This document shows, piece after piece, positions 34,465 to 43,454 of a stretch of 52,415 bases of DNA. Both the position numbers and the translations under genes were made by a program. The notes beneath the pieces are model-generated. The model did no database searches, was not told the origin of the DNA, and saw only the letters and a program-made list of their open reading frames with translations. This DNA is from Anaerolineae bacterium (lineage in GTDB: Bacteria; Chloroflexota; Anaerolineae; UBA4142; SHND01): the NCBI GenBank assembly GCA_021463195.1, contig JAJTXZ010000029.1:1-52415 (forward strand), read 5' to 3'. The stretch's first letter is position 1, and each line of letters starts with the position of its first letter.

Positions 34465-35056
34465 CCTTGCGTATTGGGTAGCGCAAGTGCGTAACGCCGA
34501 CCCCCGGGAACACCGTGGGGTTGCCGAGGACCACTGGTGTGCCGGCGAAGTGGTCAAAGAGTCGAACTCCTGAGCCAAGAAAAACCGCCGCGATGTCGAC
34601 CGAAATTTCGTCGAGGAGGCCAGCATTCAGGAGCTGCTGGATGGTGTCAGCGCCATGGACGCCCACGGATTTTTCTGCGGCGGCGGCTTTGGCTTGGTTC
34701 ACGGCGCTTTCGATACCGTCAGTCACGAAATGGACAGTCGAATTGGGTCGCGGCCATCCAGCGGGGACCTGGTGTGTAAGGACGAATGCCGGTCCCCACG
34801 CGTGATTTCCGCCCCAGCCTTGGGCTTTCTCGAAAGTGCGGCGACCGGTGAGCACGGCGCCAAGTTCAGACCAGAGACCGCGAAGGTGTTCGACACTTGG
34901 CCCAGACACCTTGAAAGTCATGGGGTCCGACCCTCCGCCGTGGAATTCGATGTCCCCCGAGTTAAAGTACCAATCGAACACTTTGGCCACGCCATCGTTG
35001 AGGTCAGCGACATAGCCGTCGAGTGACATGGACATAATTGCGATAACCTTCGACAT
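34460..35056 (-). CDS. RibD C-terminal/dihydrofolate reductase-like protein (cassette gene)
   Basis: A 198-residue single-domain reductase of the RibD_C family, with the N-terminal signature MSMSLDGYVADL, the NADPH-binding LTGRRTFEKAQGWGG near 84 and VHGADTIQQLLNAGLLDEISVDI near 146. AAAGGAG precedes the ATG at 35056; a longer in-frame start lies inside the attC site and is rejected. Stand-alone members are common in bacteria and in integron cassettes and are not known as riboflavin enzymes. Substrate is unknown. It is less AT-rich than the other three cassette genes. Confidence 0.85.
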   Translation of the reverse strand: MSKVIAIMSMSLDGYVADLNDGVAKVFDWYFNSGDIEFHGGGSDPMTFKVSGPSVEHLRGLWSELGAVLTGRRTFEKAQGWGGNHAWGPAFVLTHQVPAGWPRPNSTVHFVTDGIESAVNQAKAAAAEKSVGVHGADTIQQLLNAGLLDEISVDIAAVFLGSGVRLFDHFAGTPVVLGNPTVFPGVGVTHLRYPIRKA

Positions 35057-35096
35057 TTCATGCTCCTTTCGATGGATGGAGATTGCGTTCAGTCCA

Positions 35097-35225
35097 CCCA
35101 ACGGCGAGCGTTAGCTGCGGTGGGGCGAGGACGGCGAAGCCGTCCAGCCAGAAAAATGCCGAGGCGTAGAAAAAGGCTTGGAATCGCGCCAGAATCCTCA
35201 GCGTTGGGCGCGCGCTTTGTTAGCC
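35097..35225 (-). repeat. attC-like recombination site
   Basis: About 129 bases bounded by CCCAACGGCGAGCGTTAGCTGCGG on the plus-strand left and GCGCGCGCTTTGTTAGCC on the right (first 20 of the left end are the conserved part). An internal hairpin GGACGGC-GAA-GCCGTCC lies at 35129-35145. It separates the nucleotidyltransferase cassette from the RibD-like cassette. Confidence 0.65.
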
Positions 35226-35235
35226 ACCTGCCTGT

Positions 35236-35892
<657 letters not shown>

Positions 35893-35947
35893 TGCATATA
35901 TCCTACGGCAAGTGTAGCATAAAACAGGCCTTATTTTGCAAGGAGGT

Positions 35948-36092
35948 GGCTAACGGTGAGCGTTACTGGTTGGCGGGCGGGCGTGGACAAAACTCCGAGA
36001 GCGGGATTCTGTTCGGGCGTGGAAAATGCGGCGAACGTTGTTCGCAAAAAATGCCGCAGAATCCCCACCGTCCAGTGCACGCTTTGTTGGCT
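35948..36092 (-). repeat. attC-like recombination site
   Basis: About 145 bases, left end GGCTAACGGTGAGCGTTACT, right end CAGTGCACGCTTTGTTGGCT; the ends are imperfectly complementary, as required for the folded bottom-strand substrate. GTTAGCC on the minus strand marks the start of the nucleotidyltransferase cassette. Confidence 0.75.
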
Positions 36093-36097
36093 TGCCT

Positions 36098-36754
36098 TTA
36101 TGGGTGCAAGACCGCTTCTTTGGTTGGCTCGTGGTCTTTTTCTGGCTGACGGAACAACCCACGAAACATGCTTTGATTCTTTCGGTCTTTTTCCAACTCA
36201 TTCACATTCAAAACATAATTGCTGACACTCAAAAGCCTTTCGTTTGCAAAGGCTTTATCCTTTTCTGTCTCATACTCAAAATAGACTGTGGCGACTCTTA
36301 CGCCATTTTTCATTAATGCCCTTGCTAAAGGCACAAAATCGCCATCGCCCGTCACCAACACTGCTATATCAATTTTATCGTCTAGTCCAACTTGCAAAGC
36401 GTCTAACGCTAATGAAATATCAACGCCTTTTTCACCTTGCGCCTGTGACATGGGAACATATTTTGGGTCAATTCCAGCGTGCATTAAATCTATGTGACGA
36501 TTTCGGTCAAGTCGCCGTTGTTGATCAGATGATTGATTTGAATGAAATAAGCCTTGAAACCATCCCGCATAAACTACTCGGTAATTGGAATAGCCCTGCT
36601 CTTTCTCGCGCAAAAAATTCTCAATCATTATGTGAAATGGAGGAAATACCATCCATCCTAATTTTCGATCATAATAAAAATGTGCTTGTGCATAAGAAAA
36701 ATATGAACCGTCGTAAAAAACGCCAATTCTGCAAAGTGATTTATCGTTCATCAT
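36098..36754 (-). CDS. NYN-domain (PIN-like) nuclease family protein (cassette gene)
   Basis: The 218-residue protein matches the NYN/LabA group of PIN-like RNases: IGVFYDGSYFSY near 10-21, KGVDISLALDALQ near 108-120 and LVTGDGDFVPLARAL near 132-146, which together supply the acidic metal-binding residues. A C-terminal basic tail (about 185-218) could bind nucleic acid. The gene is AT-rich and fills the cassette between two attC-like sites, ending 5 bases before the site. Role is likely RNA cleavage; biological target unknown. Confidence 0.8.
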   Translation of the reverse strand: MMNDKSLCRIGVFYDGSYFSYAQAHFYYDRKLGWMVFPPFHIMIENFLREKEQGYSNYRVVYAGWFQGLFHSNQSSDQQRRLDRNRHIDLMHAGIDPKYVPMSQAQGEKGVDISLALDALQVGLDDKIDIAVLVTGDGDFVPLARALMKNGVRVATVYFEYETEKDKAFANERLLSVSNYVLNVNELEKDRKNQSMFRGLFRQPEKDHEPTKEAVLHP

Positions 36755-36801
36755 TCATTCTCCCGTGGTCCTGATTTTCTGCCTTATTGTGCAAGGGGCG
36801 T

Positions 36802-36929
36802 GCCAACGGTTTGCGTTACTGGCGGGTGGGTGGGCGTGGACAATGCTCGGGATGAGAAAACTGCCGAAGCCAGAAAACTGCTTATAAAACGGCAGACTCC
36901 CCACCCGTCCAGTGCACGCTTTGTTAGCC
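36802..36929 (-). repeat. attC-like recombination site
   Basis: About 128 bases from GCCAACGGTTTGCGTTACTG on the left to CAGTGCACGCTTTGTTAGCC on the right. The TAA stop codon of the EamA gene lies inside the right-hand core (36924-36926). Shares an exact 19-base block with the site at 35948-36092. Confidence 0.75.
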
Positions 36930-37838
36930 CGCTTTGTTTGGATTAGGTGAATTTCTCCATAGTTGCACAATCAACGTGCCAACTCCAACAAGAACTATAC
37001 CAAATATTTGTTTGATGTTTAACGGCTCGTCTAAAAACAACCATGCCAGTATTGCAATTTGTGGCAACATCGTACTATTTATAATACTCGACTCAACAGC
37101 GGTGAGTGTTTTCAAGGTGTTGTTCCATAATGTAAATGCGACTGCTGTATTGACAATCGCAAGCCAGCCTATGATTAGCCATTGCGCAAGGCTAAGATTG
37201 CCAAAGCCTTGAGTCATTGCTCCGATAATTAATAAAAGTAAACCACCAATACCCATACTTACAGTCGTAACAAGAATAGGTGATAAACCACTTTGATGAT
37301 TGACTCGTCTTCCCAATAAAGATGACCCTGAATTTGCCAAAACGCCGATAAGCGCAATTATTAAACCGAGAATTTGTCCTGTGGGTATATTCAGCGGAAG
37401 GAAGTAAATAATTGCGCCTATCACCGACAAGAGGATGCCGCCCCATTGAGTTATTGAAGGTGGTTCGTCCTTAAGAAAACTGCTTGACAATGCGACAAAA
37501 ATCGGTGAAAAATTGAGCAGTAAACTCAAAGTAGCGGCAGGCAAGAAAGAAAGACTGAGAAACTGCGCCCCCTGCGTCAAGGTGTAAAACACAAATCCAA
37601 GCAAAGCAAGTTGAATCCAAGTAACACGAGAAAAAGTGCGTAATACATTTCGGTGAGTTGGGTTGATTAGAATAAATGGAATCAAGCAAAGAAAGGCAAT
37701 GAAATAACGCAAGCCTGCGAAAGTAATGGCAGGTAGGCTGGCTTTTAATCCGACCTTAACAAGCACCCAAGATGTAGACCATAGAAAAGTTACAAACAAC
37801 GCTTGCAGTACTGCTTTGATATGTAACTTTGAAGTCAT
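36924..37838 (-). CDS. EamA/DMT-superfamily transporter (cassette gene)
   Basis: A 304-residue membrane protein with about ten helices in two EamA repeats; FVTFLWSTSWVLVKVGL near 15-31 and the second-half NTAVAFTLWNNTLKTL are characteristic. Start 37838 is chosen because AGGA lies about 10 bases upstream and the family normally begins there; an upstream in-frame ATG at 37889 would add 17 residues. The stop codon is contained in the attC core, so the coding sequence runs into the recombination site. Exported or imported metabolite unknown. Confidence 0.85.
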   Translation of the reverse strand: MTSKLHIKAVLQALFVTFLWSTSWVLVKVGLKASLPAITFAGLRYFIAFLCLIPFILINPTHRNVLRTFSRVTWIQLALLGFVFYTLTQGAQFLSLSFLPAATLSLLLNFSPIFVALSSSFLKDEPPSITQWGGILLSVIGAIIYFLPLNIPTGQILGLIIALIGVLANSGSSLLGRRVNHQSGLSPILVTTVSMGIGGLLLLIIGAMTQGFGNLSLAQWLIIGWLAIVNTAVAFTLWNNTLKTLTAVESSIINSTMLPQIAILAWLFLDEPLNIKQIFGIVLVGVGTLIVQLWRNSPNPNKAG

Positions 37839-37949
37839 TAGTTCATTATCCTGTTGGCGAATTACTAATTTGTAATTCATTGATAACATGCAAAGGACGG
37901 GCTAACTAGAGATTATGCCGCAATCCTGCCGTATAATCCCCAATAGCAA

Positions 37950-37969
37950 AGACCGCAATTCTGCGGTCT
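37950..37969. terminator. Possible hairpin terminator after hcrA
   Basis: AGACCGCA and TGCGGTCT form a perfect 8-base stem with a 4-base loop. It lies between the end of hcrA and the first cassette core in a 177-base gap that contains no recognisable gene. On the minus strand it is followed only by TTTG, so termination is uncertain. Confidence 0.4.
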
Positions 37970-38083
37970 ATCCTGCCTCACCTCGCAATTTATACCGCGA
38001 CAATCTGCTCTATCGCCGCCCAATCCACAAAGAAAAGACGGCACGCTGCTCGACGGAATGTTGTTGCGCCTCAAGTTCCTTCC

Positions 38084-40486
38084 TCACCCCTTTTTTCGTT
38101 CCAAACGCGGCGCGTCCTCCGGCGGCTCGACGTGAAGCGGTTCGGGATACGGCGCGTTGGGAAAATTTTTCGGACCCACGCGCGCGGCGCGTCCTTTTTC
38201 TTTTTCCTCTAACGCTTTTAAAATTTTGTCGGGCGTTATCGGCGTTTCGTCAATCCGCACGCCAATCGCATCGTATATCGCATTCGCGATCGCGGGCGGC
38301 ACGGGAAGCAGCGGTCCTTGGCCCGCTTCCTTGGCGCCGAACGGACCTTCGGGGTCATTCGTTTCGACGAGGAATGTTTCGACGGGCGGCATGTCGTTCA
38401 TCGTCAACGATTTATAATCCAACAGCGACGGCGCCTTGTGCAGACCGCCGCGATACGTCATTTCTTCCATCAACGCTTCACCGACGCCCATGTAGACACT
38501 GCCTTCGACTTGCCCTTCAACAAGCAATGGATTTAGCGCGCGTCCGCCGTCATGCGCGAGCCAAATTTTTTCCACGCGCACTTGACCCGTTTCCGTGTCC
38601 ACGCTCACTTGTGCCACGCACGCGGCGTAACTGTAACTCGGCGAAACGCCAACGCCCGAACCCTTGTAAGGACCCGCGCGTTTCGGCGGCTTGTAACTGC
38701 CCGTGCCGCTCAATGTGCCATGTTTCGCTTCCGCGAGCGCAATCGCATCGGTCCATTTCAAACGCCGCGCGTCGTCGTCTTCGCAAATAATTTCGCCGTC
38801 ACGAAAACTCAAACTCTCGGCAGGCACGAGCAATTTTTCCGCCGCTGTATCGAGAATTTTTTGTTTGAGCGGACGAATCGCGCTGATGCACGCGTTGCCC
38901 GTCATAACTGTCACGCGGCTCGAATAGCTGCCCAAATCCACCGGCGTCAAATCGGTGTCCGCCGTAATCACGCGCACATCGCGCACATCAATTCCAAATT
39001 CCTCCGCCGCGATATACGCGAGCAGCGAAGTCGAACCTTGCCCAATATCGGTGGAACCGCAAAACACCGCGACGCCGCCGCCGCGATCCACTTTAACAAT
39101 CACGCCCGAATGAGGCATCTGATTCCAATAAATCGGCAGCCCCGCGCCAGAGAGATAGGAACCGCAGGCGAGACCGAGACCGGTTTTGAGACTGGAGATT
39201 GGAGACTGGAGATTGGAGATTCGATTATGAAAGTCTGATGCGTCAACAACCTTATCAATGCACTCTCTCAAGCCGCATGTCGTTATCGTGAGATGGTTTA
39301 CGGTTTTTGTTTTGTCGTCAACGATAAAGCGTTTGCGATATTCAGCGGGGTCGAGACCGAGATGGCGCGCGATTTTGTCGAGATGAATTTCGAGCGCGAA
39401 ACGCGGCTGCGGCGTGCCGTGTCCGCGTTTTGGTCCGCACGGCGGTTTGTTGGTGAATACGCGCATCCCTTCAAATTTGTACGCGGGAATTTTGTACGTC
39501 ACCGTTTGCAGCGCGCCGGTGTAATACGTTGACGCGACGCCATACGAACCATACGCGCCGCCGTCGAGCATCGTGCGAAAATGCAGCGCGGTCGGTTCGC
39601 CGTCATTCCGCACGCCCATTTTCACCCACATCAAAACGGGATGCCGTCCGCGATGACAATAAAAAACTTCTTGACGCGTGAGCGTGATTTTCACCGGGCG
39701 TCCGGTGAGCATCGCCAATTTGCACGCGACGATTTCGTGCGAGAACGGATCGGTCTTGCCGCCAAAGCCGCCGCCAATCGCCGCCGCGACGACGCGAATG
39801 CGACTCGCGGGCAACTCCAACGTTTTCGCCAACGCGCGATGCACGTAATGCGGCGTTTGCGTCGAACTCCACAGCGTCAAATGTCCGTCGGGCGAAAACG
39901 ACGCGAGCGCGGAATGATTTTCGAGCGCGAGATGCGTGTTGCCTTGATAAAAATAATTCTCTTCAAGAATATAATCCGCTTCCGCAAACCCCGCGTCCAA
40001 ATCGCCAAATTCCAACGCCACCATTTTGTGAATGTTGTGATGGTCGGCGTGTGCGCTGGAATGAATCGCGTCGCGCGTTTCGTCGAGCGCTTCGTTCATC
40101 GTCACAACCGGCGTCAACGGTTCATACTCGACGTGAATGAGTTGCAGCGCGCGTTCGGCGGTTTCAGGATCTAACGCCGCCACCGCCGCCACCGCGTCGC
40201 CGACAAAACGCACCTTGTCCACGCACAGCGCTTGTTCGTCCTGGCTGCTCGGCAAAATGCCATACTCGATTGGCACATCGCGTCCGGTAATCACCGCGAC
40301 GACGCCGGGCAATTCCTCCGCGTCGAGCGTGTCAATGTTTACGATGCGCGCGTGCGGTATTGTGCTGCGTAAAATACGCGCGTGCAGCATGCGCGGCAAA
40401 CTCATATCGTCCGCGTATTTCGCCGCGCCGATCACTTTGTCCCAGCTGTCAATCTTTGCGAGAGGAGTGCCGATTACGTGAGTCAT
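38084..40486 (-). CDS. hcrA: 4-hydroxybenzoyl-CoA reductase-like molybdenum subunit
   Basis: The 800-residue large subunit of the xanthine oxidase family binds the molybdopterin cytosine dinucleotide cofactor. Seen: AKIDSWDKVIGAAKYADDMS near 9-28, AAIGGGFGGKTD near 235, CGPKRGHGTPQPRFALEIHLDK near 352 (in part), and SYSYAACVAQV near 615. The CoxL AYxCSFR loop of CO dehydrogenase is absent. With the iron-sulfur and flavin subunits upstream, and a ligase and phenylphosphate genes in the same cluster, it most likely reductively removes the para-hydroxyl of 4-hydroxybenzoyl-CoA. A stretch reading RISNLQSPISSLKTG is coded by a heptamer repeat (39188-39222) and may be a recent in-frame insertion. 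The product ends in a charged tail LERKKG. Confidence 0.82.
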   Translation of the reverse strand: MTHVIGTPLAKIDSWDKVIGAAKYADDMSLPRMLHARILRSTIPHARIVNIDTLDAEELPGVVAVITGRDVPIEYGILPSSQDEQALCVDKVRFVGDAVAAVAALDPETAERALQLIHVEYEPLTPVVTMNEALDETRDAIHSSAHADHHNIHKMVALEFGDLDAGFAEADYILEENYFYQGNTHLALENHSALASFSPDGHLTLWSSTQTPHYVHRALAKTLELPASRIRVVAAAIGGGFGGKTDPFSHEIVACKLAMLTGRPVKITLTRQEVFYCHRGRHPVLMWVKMGVRNDGEPTALHFRTMLDGGAYGSYGVASTYYTGALQTVTYKIPAYKFEGMRVFTNKPPCGPKRGHGTPQPRFALEIHLDKIARHLGLDPAEYRKRFIVDDKTKTVNHLTITTCGLRECIDKVVDASDFHNRISNLQSPISSLKTGLGLACGSYLSGAGLPIYWNQMPHSGVIVKVDRGGGVAVFCGSTDIGQGSTSLLAYIAAEEFGIDVRDVRVITADTDLTPVDLGSYSSRVTVMTGNACISAIRPLKQKILDTAAEKLLVPAESLSFRDGEIICEDDDARRLKWTDAIALAEAKHGTLSGTGSYKPPKRAGPYKGSGVGVSPSYSYAACVAQVSVDTETGQVRVEKIWLAHDGGRALNPLLVEGQVEGSVYMGVGEALMEEMTYRGGLHKAPSLLDYKSLTMNDMPPVETFLVETNDPEGPFGAKEAGQGPLLPVPPAIANAIYDAIGVRIDETPITPDKILKALEEKEKGRAARVGPKNFPNAPYPEPLHVEPPEDAPRLERKKG
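39188..39222. repeat. Heptamer array inserted in hcrA
   Basis: GAGACTGGAGATTGGAGACT-type 7-base units run in frame in the middle of hcrA and code for N-L-Q-S-P-I-S-S-L. Same unit as in the E2 linker and the intergenic array at 15358-15399. Confidence 0.85.
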
Positions 40487-40549
40487 GGAACCAAATGGGT
40501 AGATAGGTAAAGAGGGAAACAGGGGAACAGAGATTGCTTGTCTACCTGT

Positions 40550-41026
40550 CTACTTTCTACCTGCTACCTCTCTCCCTGCTACCTCAACCGCTTCCAAAAT
40601 TTTTTCATAGCCCGTGCAGCGACACAAATTGCCCGCGAGCGCGTCGCGGATTTTTTCGCGCGTCGGATTTGTTTCGCGGTCGAGCAGCGCTTTCGCGCTC
40701 AACATCATGCCCGATGTGCAATAGCCGCACTGCGCCGCGTTTAATTCCGCGAACGCGCGCTGCAGCGGATGCAATTCCGCGCCGTGCGCTAAACCTTCGA
40801 CGGTTGTGATTTCGCGCTCTTGCAATTCAATTGGCAACGCAAGACACGCGAGGATTGGCGTCCCGTCAACCAAAACAGTGCACGCGCCGCACTCGCCCAA
40901 ATCGCAGCCATGTTTTGTGCCGGTCAAATCCAACTCTTCGCGTAACACTTCGAGGAGCGTCTTGTGCGGCTCGACATACAATTCGTGCGCCTGACCATTC
41001 ACGCGCAAATGTAAAACTTGTTTCAT
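40550..41026 (-). CDS. hcrC: 4-hydroxybenzoyl-CoA reductase-like [2Fe-2S] subunit
   Basis: A 158-residue subunit with two [2Fe-2S] clusters: plant-type C41, C46, C49, C61 (CDLGECGAC) and the family-specific C100, C103, C135, C137 (CGYCTSGMM ... CRCTGY). It passes electrons between the molybdenum and flavin subunits. The ATG at 41026 overlaps the flavin-subunit stop as ATGA, so the two are translationally coupled; an upstream in-frame extension is rejected. hcrA begins 63 bases downstream, after a low-complexity CTACCTGCTACC tract (40499-40585) that reaches into the last codons. Confidence 0.88.
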   Translation of the reverse strand: MKQVLHLRVNGQAHELYVEPHKTLLEVLREELDLTGTKHGCDLGECGACTVLVDGTPILACLALPIELQEREITTVEGLAHGAELHPLQRAFAELNAAQCGYCTSGMMLSAKALLDRETNPTREKIRDALAGNLCRCTGYEKILEAVEVAGREVAGRK

Positions 41027-42003
41027 TTCTCGCTCAATGCTTCCAACGCGCGCGCCACATACACGCGCGTCATTTTTTTGCGATAGCTGTGTGTGCTGTC
41101 CGTATTGTCCAACGGGCGCGCCGGTTTCCATGCCGCTTCCGCCGCCGCGCCAATGAGTTCGCGCGTTAATTTTTGTCCCATCAATAAACGCGCCGATTCG
41201 ACACATTCTAATGGACGCGAACCGACGCCGCCTAATACAATGCGCGCGTTTGCGATTTCGCCGTTCGACGCGAAACGGAGCGCGGCGGCGACGCCGAGAA
41301 TCGGAAAATCAAATGAATCGCGGCGGCGCAATTTGAGATAAACGGATTTTGTCCCATCGGCGGGCGGCAAAAGGATTTCGGTGACGAGTTCATCGCGTTC
41401 TTTGCCGAGATAGAGGATGCCGTCGTCGCGATACAAATCGCTCGCCGCGATCACGCGTTCGCCGCGCGGGCCGACGAGCCGCACGCGTCCATCCAGCGCG
41501 ACCACGACGGGCGCGCAATCGGTGGACGAAACCGCCCAACAGCGCGATGACCCCGGCGCGACCATGCAAATTTCGCCATCCTTTTTCATGCAAAAACCCA
41601 ACGCCTGCCGCCACGAAAATTCTTGATTGTAATAATTGCAGCGCGTGTCGAGACAAAGATTGCCGCCGAGCGTACCCATCGCGCGCAGCTGCGGCGTCGA
41701 AACCAGATTGGCGGCGGTGGCGAGCGCGGAGTATTGAGACTGGAGAATCGGATGACTGGCGACTTGGGAGAGCGTCGTGCCTGCGCGAATCGTGATGCCG
41801 TTGTCTTGGACGATGCCGCGTAATTCATCAATCCCGTTCAAACCAATCAGCGCTTGCGGCGTAAACTGTCGCCGTTTCATGTTCGGATACAAATCGGTGC
41901 CGCCCGCGGCAAACATCGCGGCGCCGCCAAATTGCGCGTACAAGTTCACCGCTTGCTCAATCGAGCGCGGCGCGTGATATTCAAAAGGAGGGAGACGGAG
42001 CAT
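41023..42003 (-). CDS. hcrB: 4-hydroxybenzoyl-CoA reductase-like FAD/[4Fe-4S] subunit
   Basis: The 326-residue flavin subunit has the FAD-binding AAGGTDLYPNMK near 32-43 and TLGGNLCLDTRCNYYN near 111-126. Between the two halves it carries an extra loop with cysteines C122, C138, C146 and C155 (also C117 and C163). An additional [4Fe-4S] cluster in this loop is what distinguishes 4-hydroxybenzoyl-CoA reductase from other xanthine oxidase-family enzymes, where electrons run from ferredoxin toward substrate. It is first of the three reductase genes in transcription order (HcrB, HcrC, HcrA). This motif is the strongest single clue to the function of the complex. Confidence 0.87.
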   Translation of the reverse strand: MLRLPPFEYHAPRSIEQAVNLYAQFGGAAMFAAGGTDLYPNMKRRQFTPQALIGLNGIDELRGIVQDNGITIRAGTTLSQVASHPILQSQYSALATAANLVSTPQLRAMGTLGGNLCLDTRCNYYNQEFSWRQALGFCMKKDGEICMVAPGSSRCWAVSSTDCAPVVVALDGRVRLVGPRGERVIAASDLYRDDGILYLGKERDELVTEILLPPADGTKSVYLKLRRRDSFDFPILGVAAALRFASNGEIANARIVLGGVGSRPLECVESARLLMGQKLTRELIGAAAEAAWKPARPLDNTDSTHSYRKKMTRVYVARALEALSEK

Positions 42004-42116
42004 GTCTTATTTTTGATTTATGATTTTCGATTTATGATTTTCGATTTGCGAATCAGTGCGATGGTGGGATAGTGGGATAGTGGGATAGTGCGATAGTGCG
42101 ATAGTGGAATAATAGT
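42003..42116. repeat. Low-complexity intergenic repeats
   Basis: Two repeat types fill most of the 161-base gap between hcrB and the ligase gene: GATTTATGATTTTCGATTTATG (about 42009-42050; kin to 18795-18836) and GGGATAGT/GCGATAGT units (about 42058-42110; kin to 16850-16895). No gene is seen. Confidence 0.8.
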
Positions 42117-42164
42117 GTAAGAGATGCACGCGCGAATTACGAATTCCCAATTCCCAATTCCCAC

Positions 42165-43454
42165 TCATTTCTTTACAAAAAACCGTTTTGCCTTGAGTTC
42201 AAAGCGCGGTAGCGTTCCGTGTTCTACGACGCGCACGTTCGGGCGAAAAGAAAGCGCGTGATAAATATTTTGCGCGATGGCGGTTGGCAGCGCGCGGTCG
42301 GCGTCGTCGGTCAATTCCACTTCAATGTCCATCTCATCCATCTCGCGCACGCGCTGAACGGTGATACGATATTCGACAACTTGGTGAAAATCCACAATCA
42401 ATTTTTCAACCGCCATCGGATACACATTCACGCCGCGCACCGTCGTCATGTCGTCCGCGCGTCCCAGCACGCCGCCTTCGAAACGCGCAAAGGTGCGACC
42501 GCACGCGCAGGGCTCGATATTCATTCGCACCAAATCGCCGGTGCGATAGCGGATGATCGGAAAACCCAATCTGCCTAAATTCGTAATGACAAGTTCGCCC
42601 ACTTGTCCGGGCGCGACCGGTTTGCCTGTTTCGCGGTCGAGCGCTTCGGCGATATATTCGCTTTCGATAAGATGAATGCCGGCTTGGCTTTCGCAGCTGA
42701 ACGAATGCGCGCCCACTTCTGACGCGCCCGCGTGGTCAAAACATTTCGCGTGCCAGCCCGCTTCGATGCGCGCTTTGGTTTCCGGCACGCTCGCGCCCGG
42801 TTCGCCCGCGTGAACGGTGGCGCGGATATGAAGCGAATTCATATCAAAATTATTTTCGCGCGCGACTTCTAACAAGCGCAGCGCGTACGTTGGCGTGCAG
42901 CAGATTGCCGTCGCGCCCGCGTCGCGCATGAGTTCCAGCCGCTGCAATGAATCGCGTCCGCCGCCGGGAATCATCATCGCGCCGATTTTGCGCGCGCCTT
43001 CCACCGCCGCCCAAAAACCGATGAACGGTCCAAACGAAAACGCGGCGAACAAACGGTCATCGGCGCACAAACCTGCGCCGCTCAATACATAGCTCCAACA
43101 GGTAGACCACCAATTCCAATCTTCCGCTGTATCCAACACGCGCAGCGGCGCGCCCGTGGTGCCGGAAGTTTGATGAAAGCGCACATACTGGTTGAGCGGA
43201 TAGGTGAGGTTTGTGCCGAATGGCGGACATTCGCTTTGGTCTTGGATGAGCTCGCGTTTTAGCGTAAAGGGAAATTGAGCGAGGTCGTCGAGTGAACGCA
43301 GCGCGTCCGGATGCAAACCTGCCGCTTGAAATTTGCGCGTGTAAAACGCGTTCTTGCCCCATAATTCGGTCAGCATAGTCTGAAGTTTTCGCAACTGCAA
43401 AGCAGCGAGTTGCGCGCGCGGCAGCGTTTCGATGGTGGAATCAAAATAGGGCAT
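42165..43454 (-). CDS. Aryl-CoA ligase, PaaK-like (4-hydroxybenzoate-CoA ligase candidate)
   Basis: A 429-residue adenylate-forming enzyme of the PaaK group: FHQTSGTTGAPLRV near 93-106, FDHAGASEVGAHSF near 235, YRTGDLVRMN near 305 and ARFEGGVLGRADDMTTVRGVNVYP near 327 (in part), with CACGR suggesting a structural metal site. It forms a CoA thioester. Position between the carboxylase genes and the hydroxybenzoyl-CoA reductase genes makes 4-hydroxybenzoate the likely substrate. It differs clearly from the second PaaK at 32057-33352. Its ATG overlaps the stop of the upstream fusion gene by 14 bases. Confidence 0.82.
   Translation of the reverse strand: MPYFDSTIETLPRAQLAALQLRKLQTMLTELWGKNAFYTRKFQAAGLHPDALRSLDDLAQFPFTLKRELIQDQSECPPFGTNLTYPLNQYVRFHQTSGTTGAPLRVLDTAEDWNWWSTCWSYVLSGAGLCADDRLFAAFSFGPFIGFWAAVEGARKIGAMMIPGGGRDSLQRLELMRDAGATAICCTPTYALRLLEVARENNFDMNSLHIRATVHAGEPGASVPETKARIEAGWHAKCFDHAGASEVGAHSFSCESQAGIHLIESEYIAEALDRETGKPVAPGQVGELVITNLGRLGFPIIRYRTGDLVRMNIEPCACGRTFARFEGGVLGRADDMTTVRGVNVYPMAVEKLIVDFHQVVEYRITVQRVREMDEMDIEVELTDDADRALPTAIAQNIYHALSFRPNVRVVEHGTLPRFELKAKRFFVKK

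Noticed and set aside
34460-35056. Trimethoprim-resistance dihydrofolate reductase cassette (dfr)
   Set aside because: The sequence has RibD_C-type signatures (SLDGYVAD, VHGADTIQQLL), not those of DfrA or DfrB.
38084-42003. Aerobic CO dehydrogenase (CoxLMS)
   Set aside because: The AYxCSFR active-site loop is absent and the flavin subunit carries an extra [4Fe-4S] cysteine loop instead.
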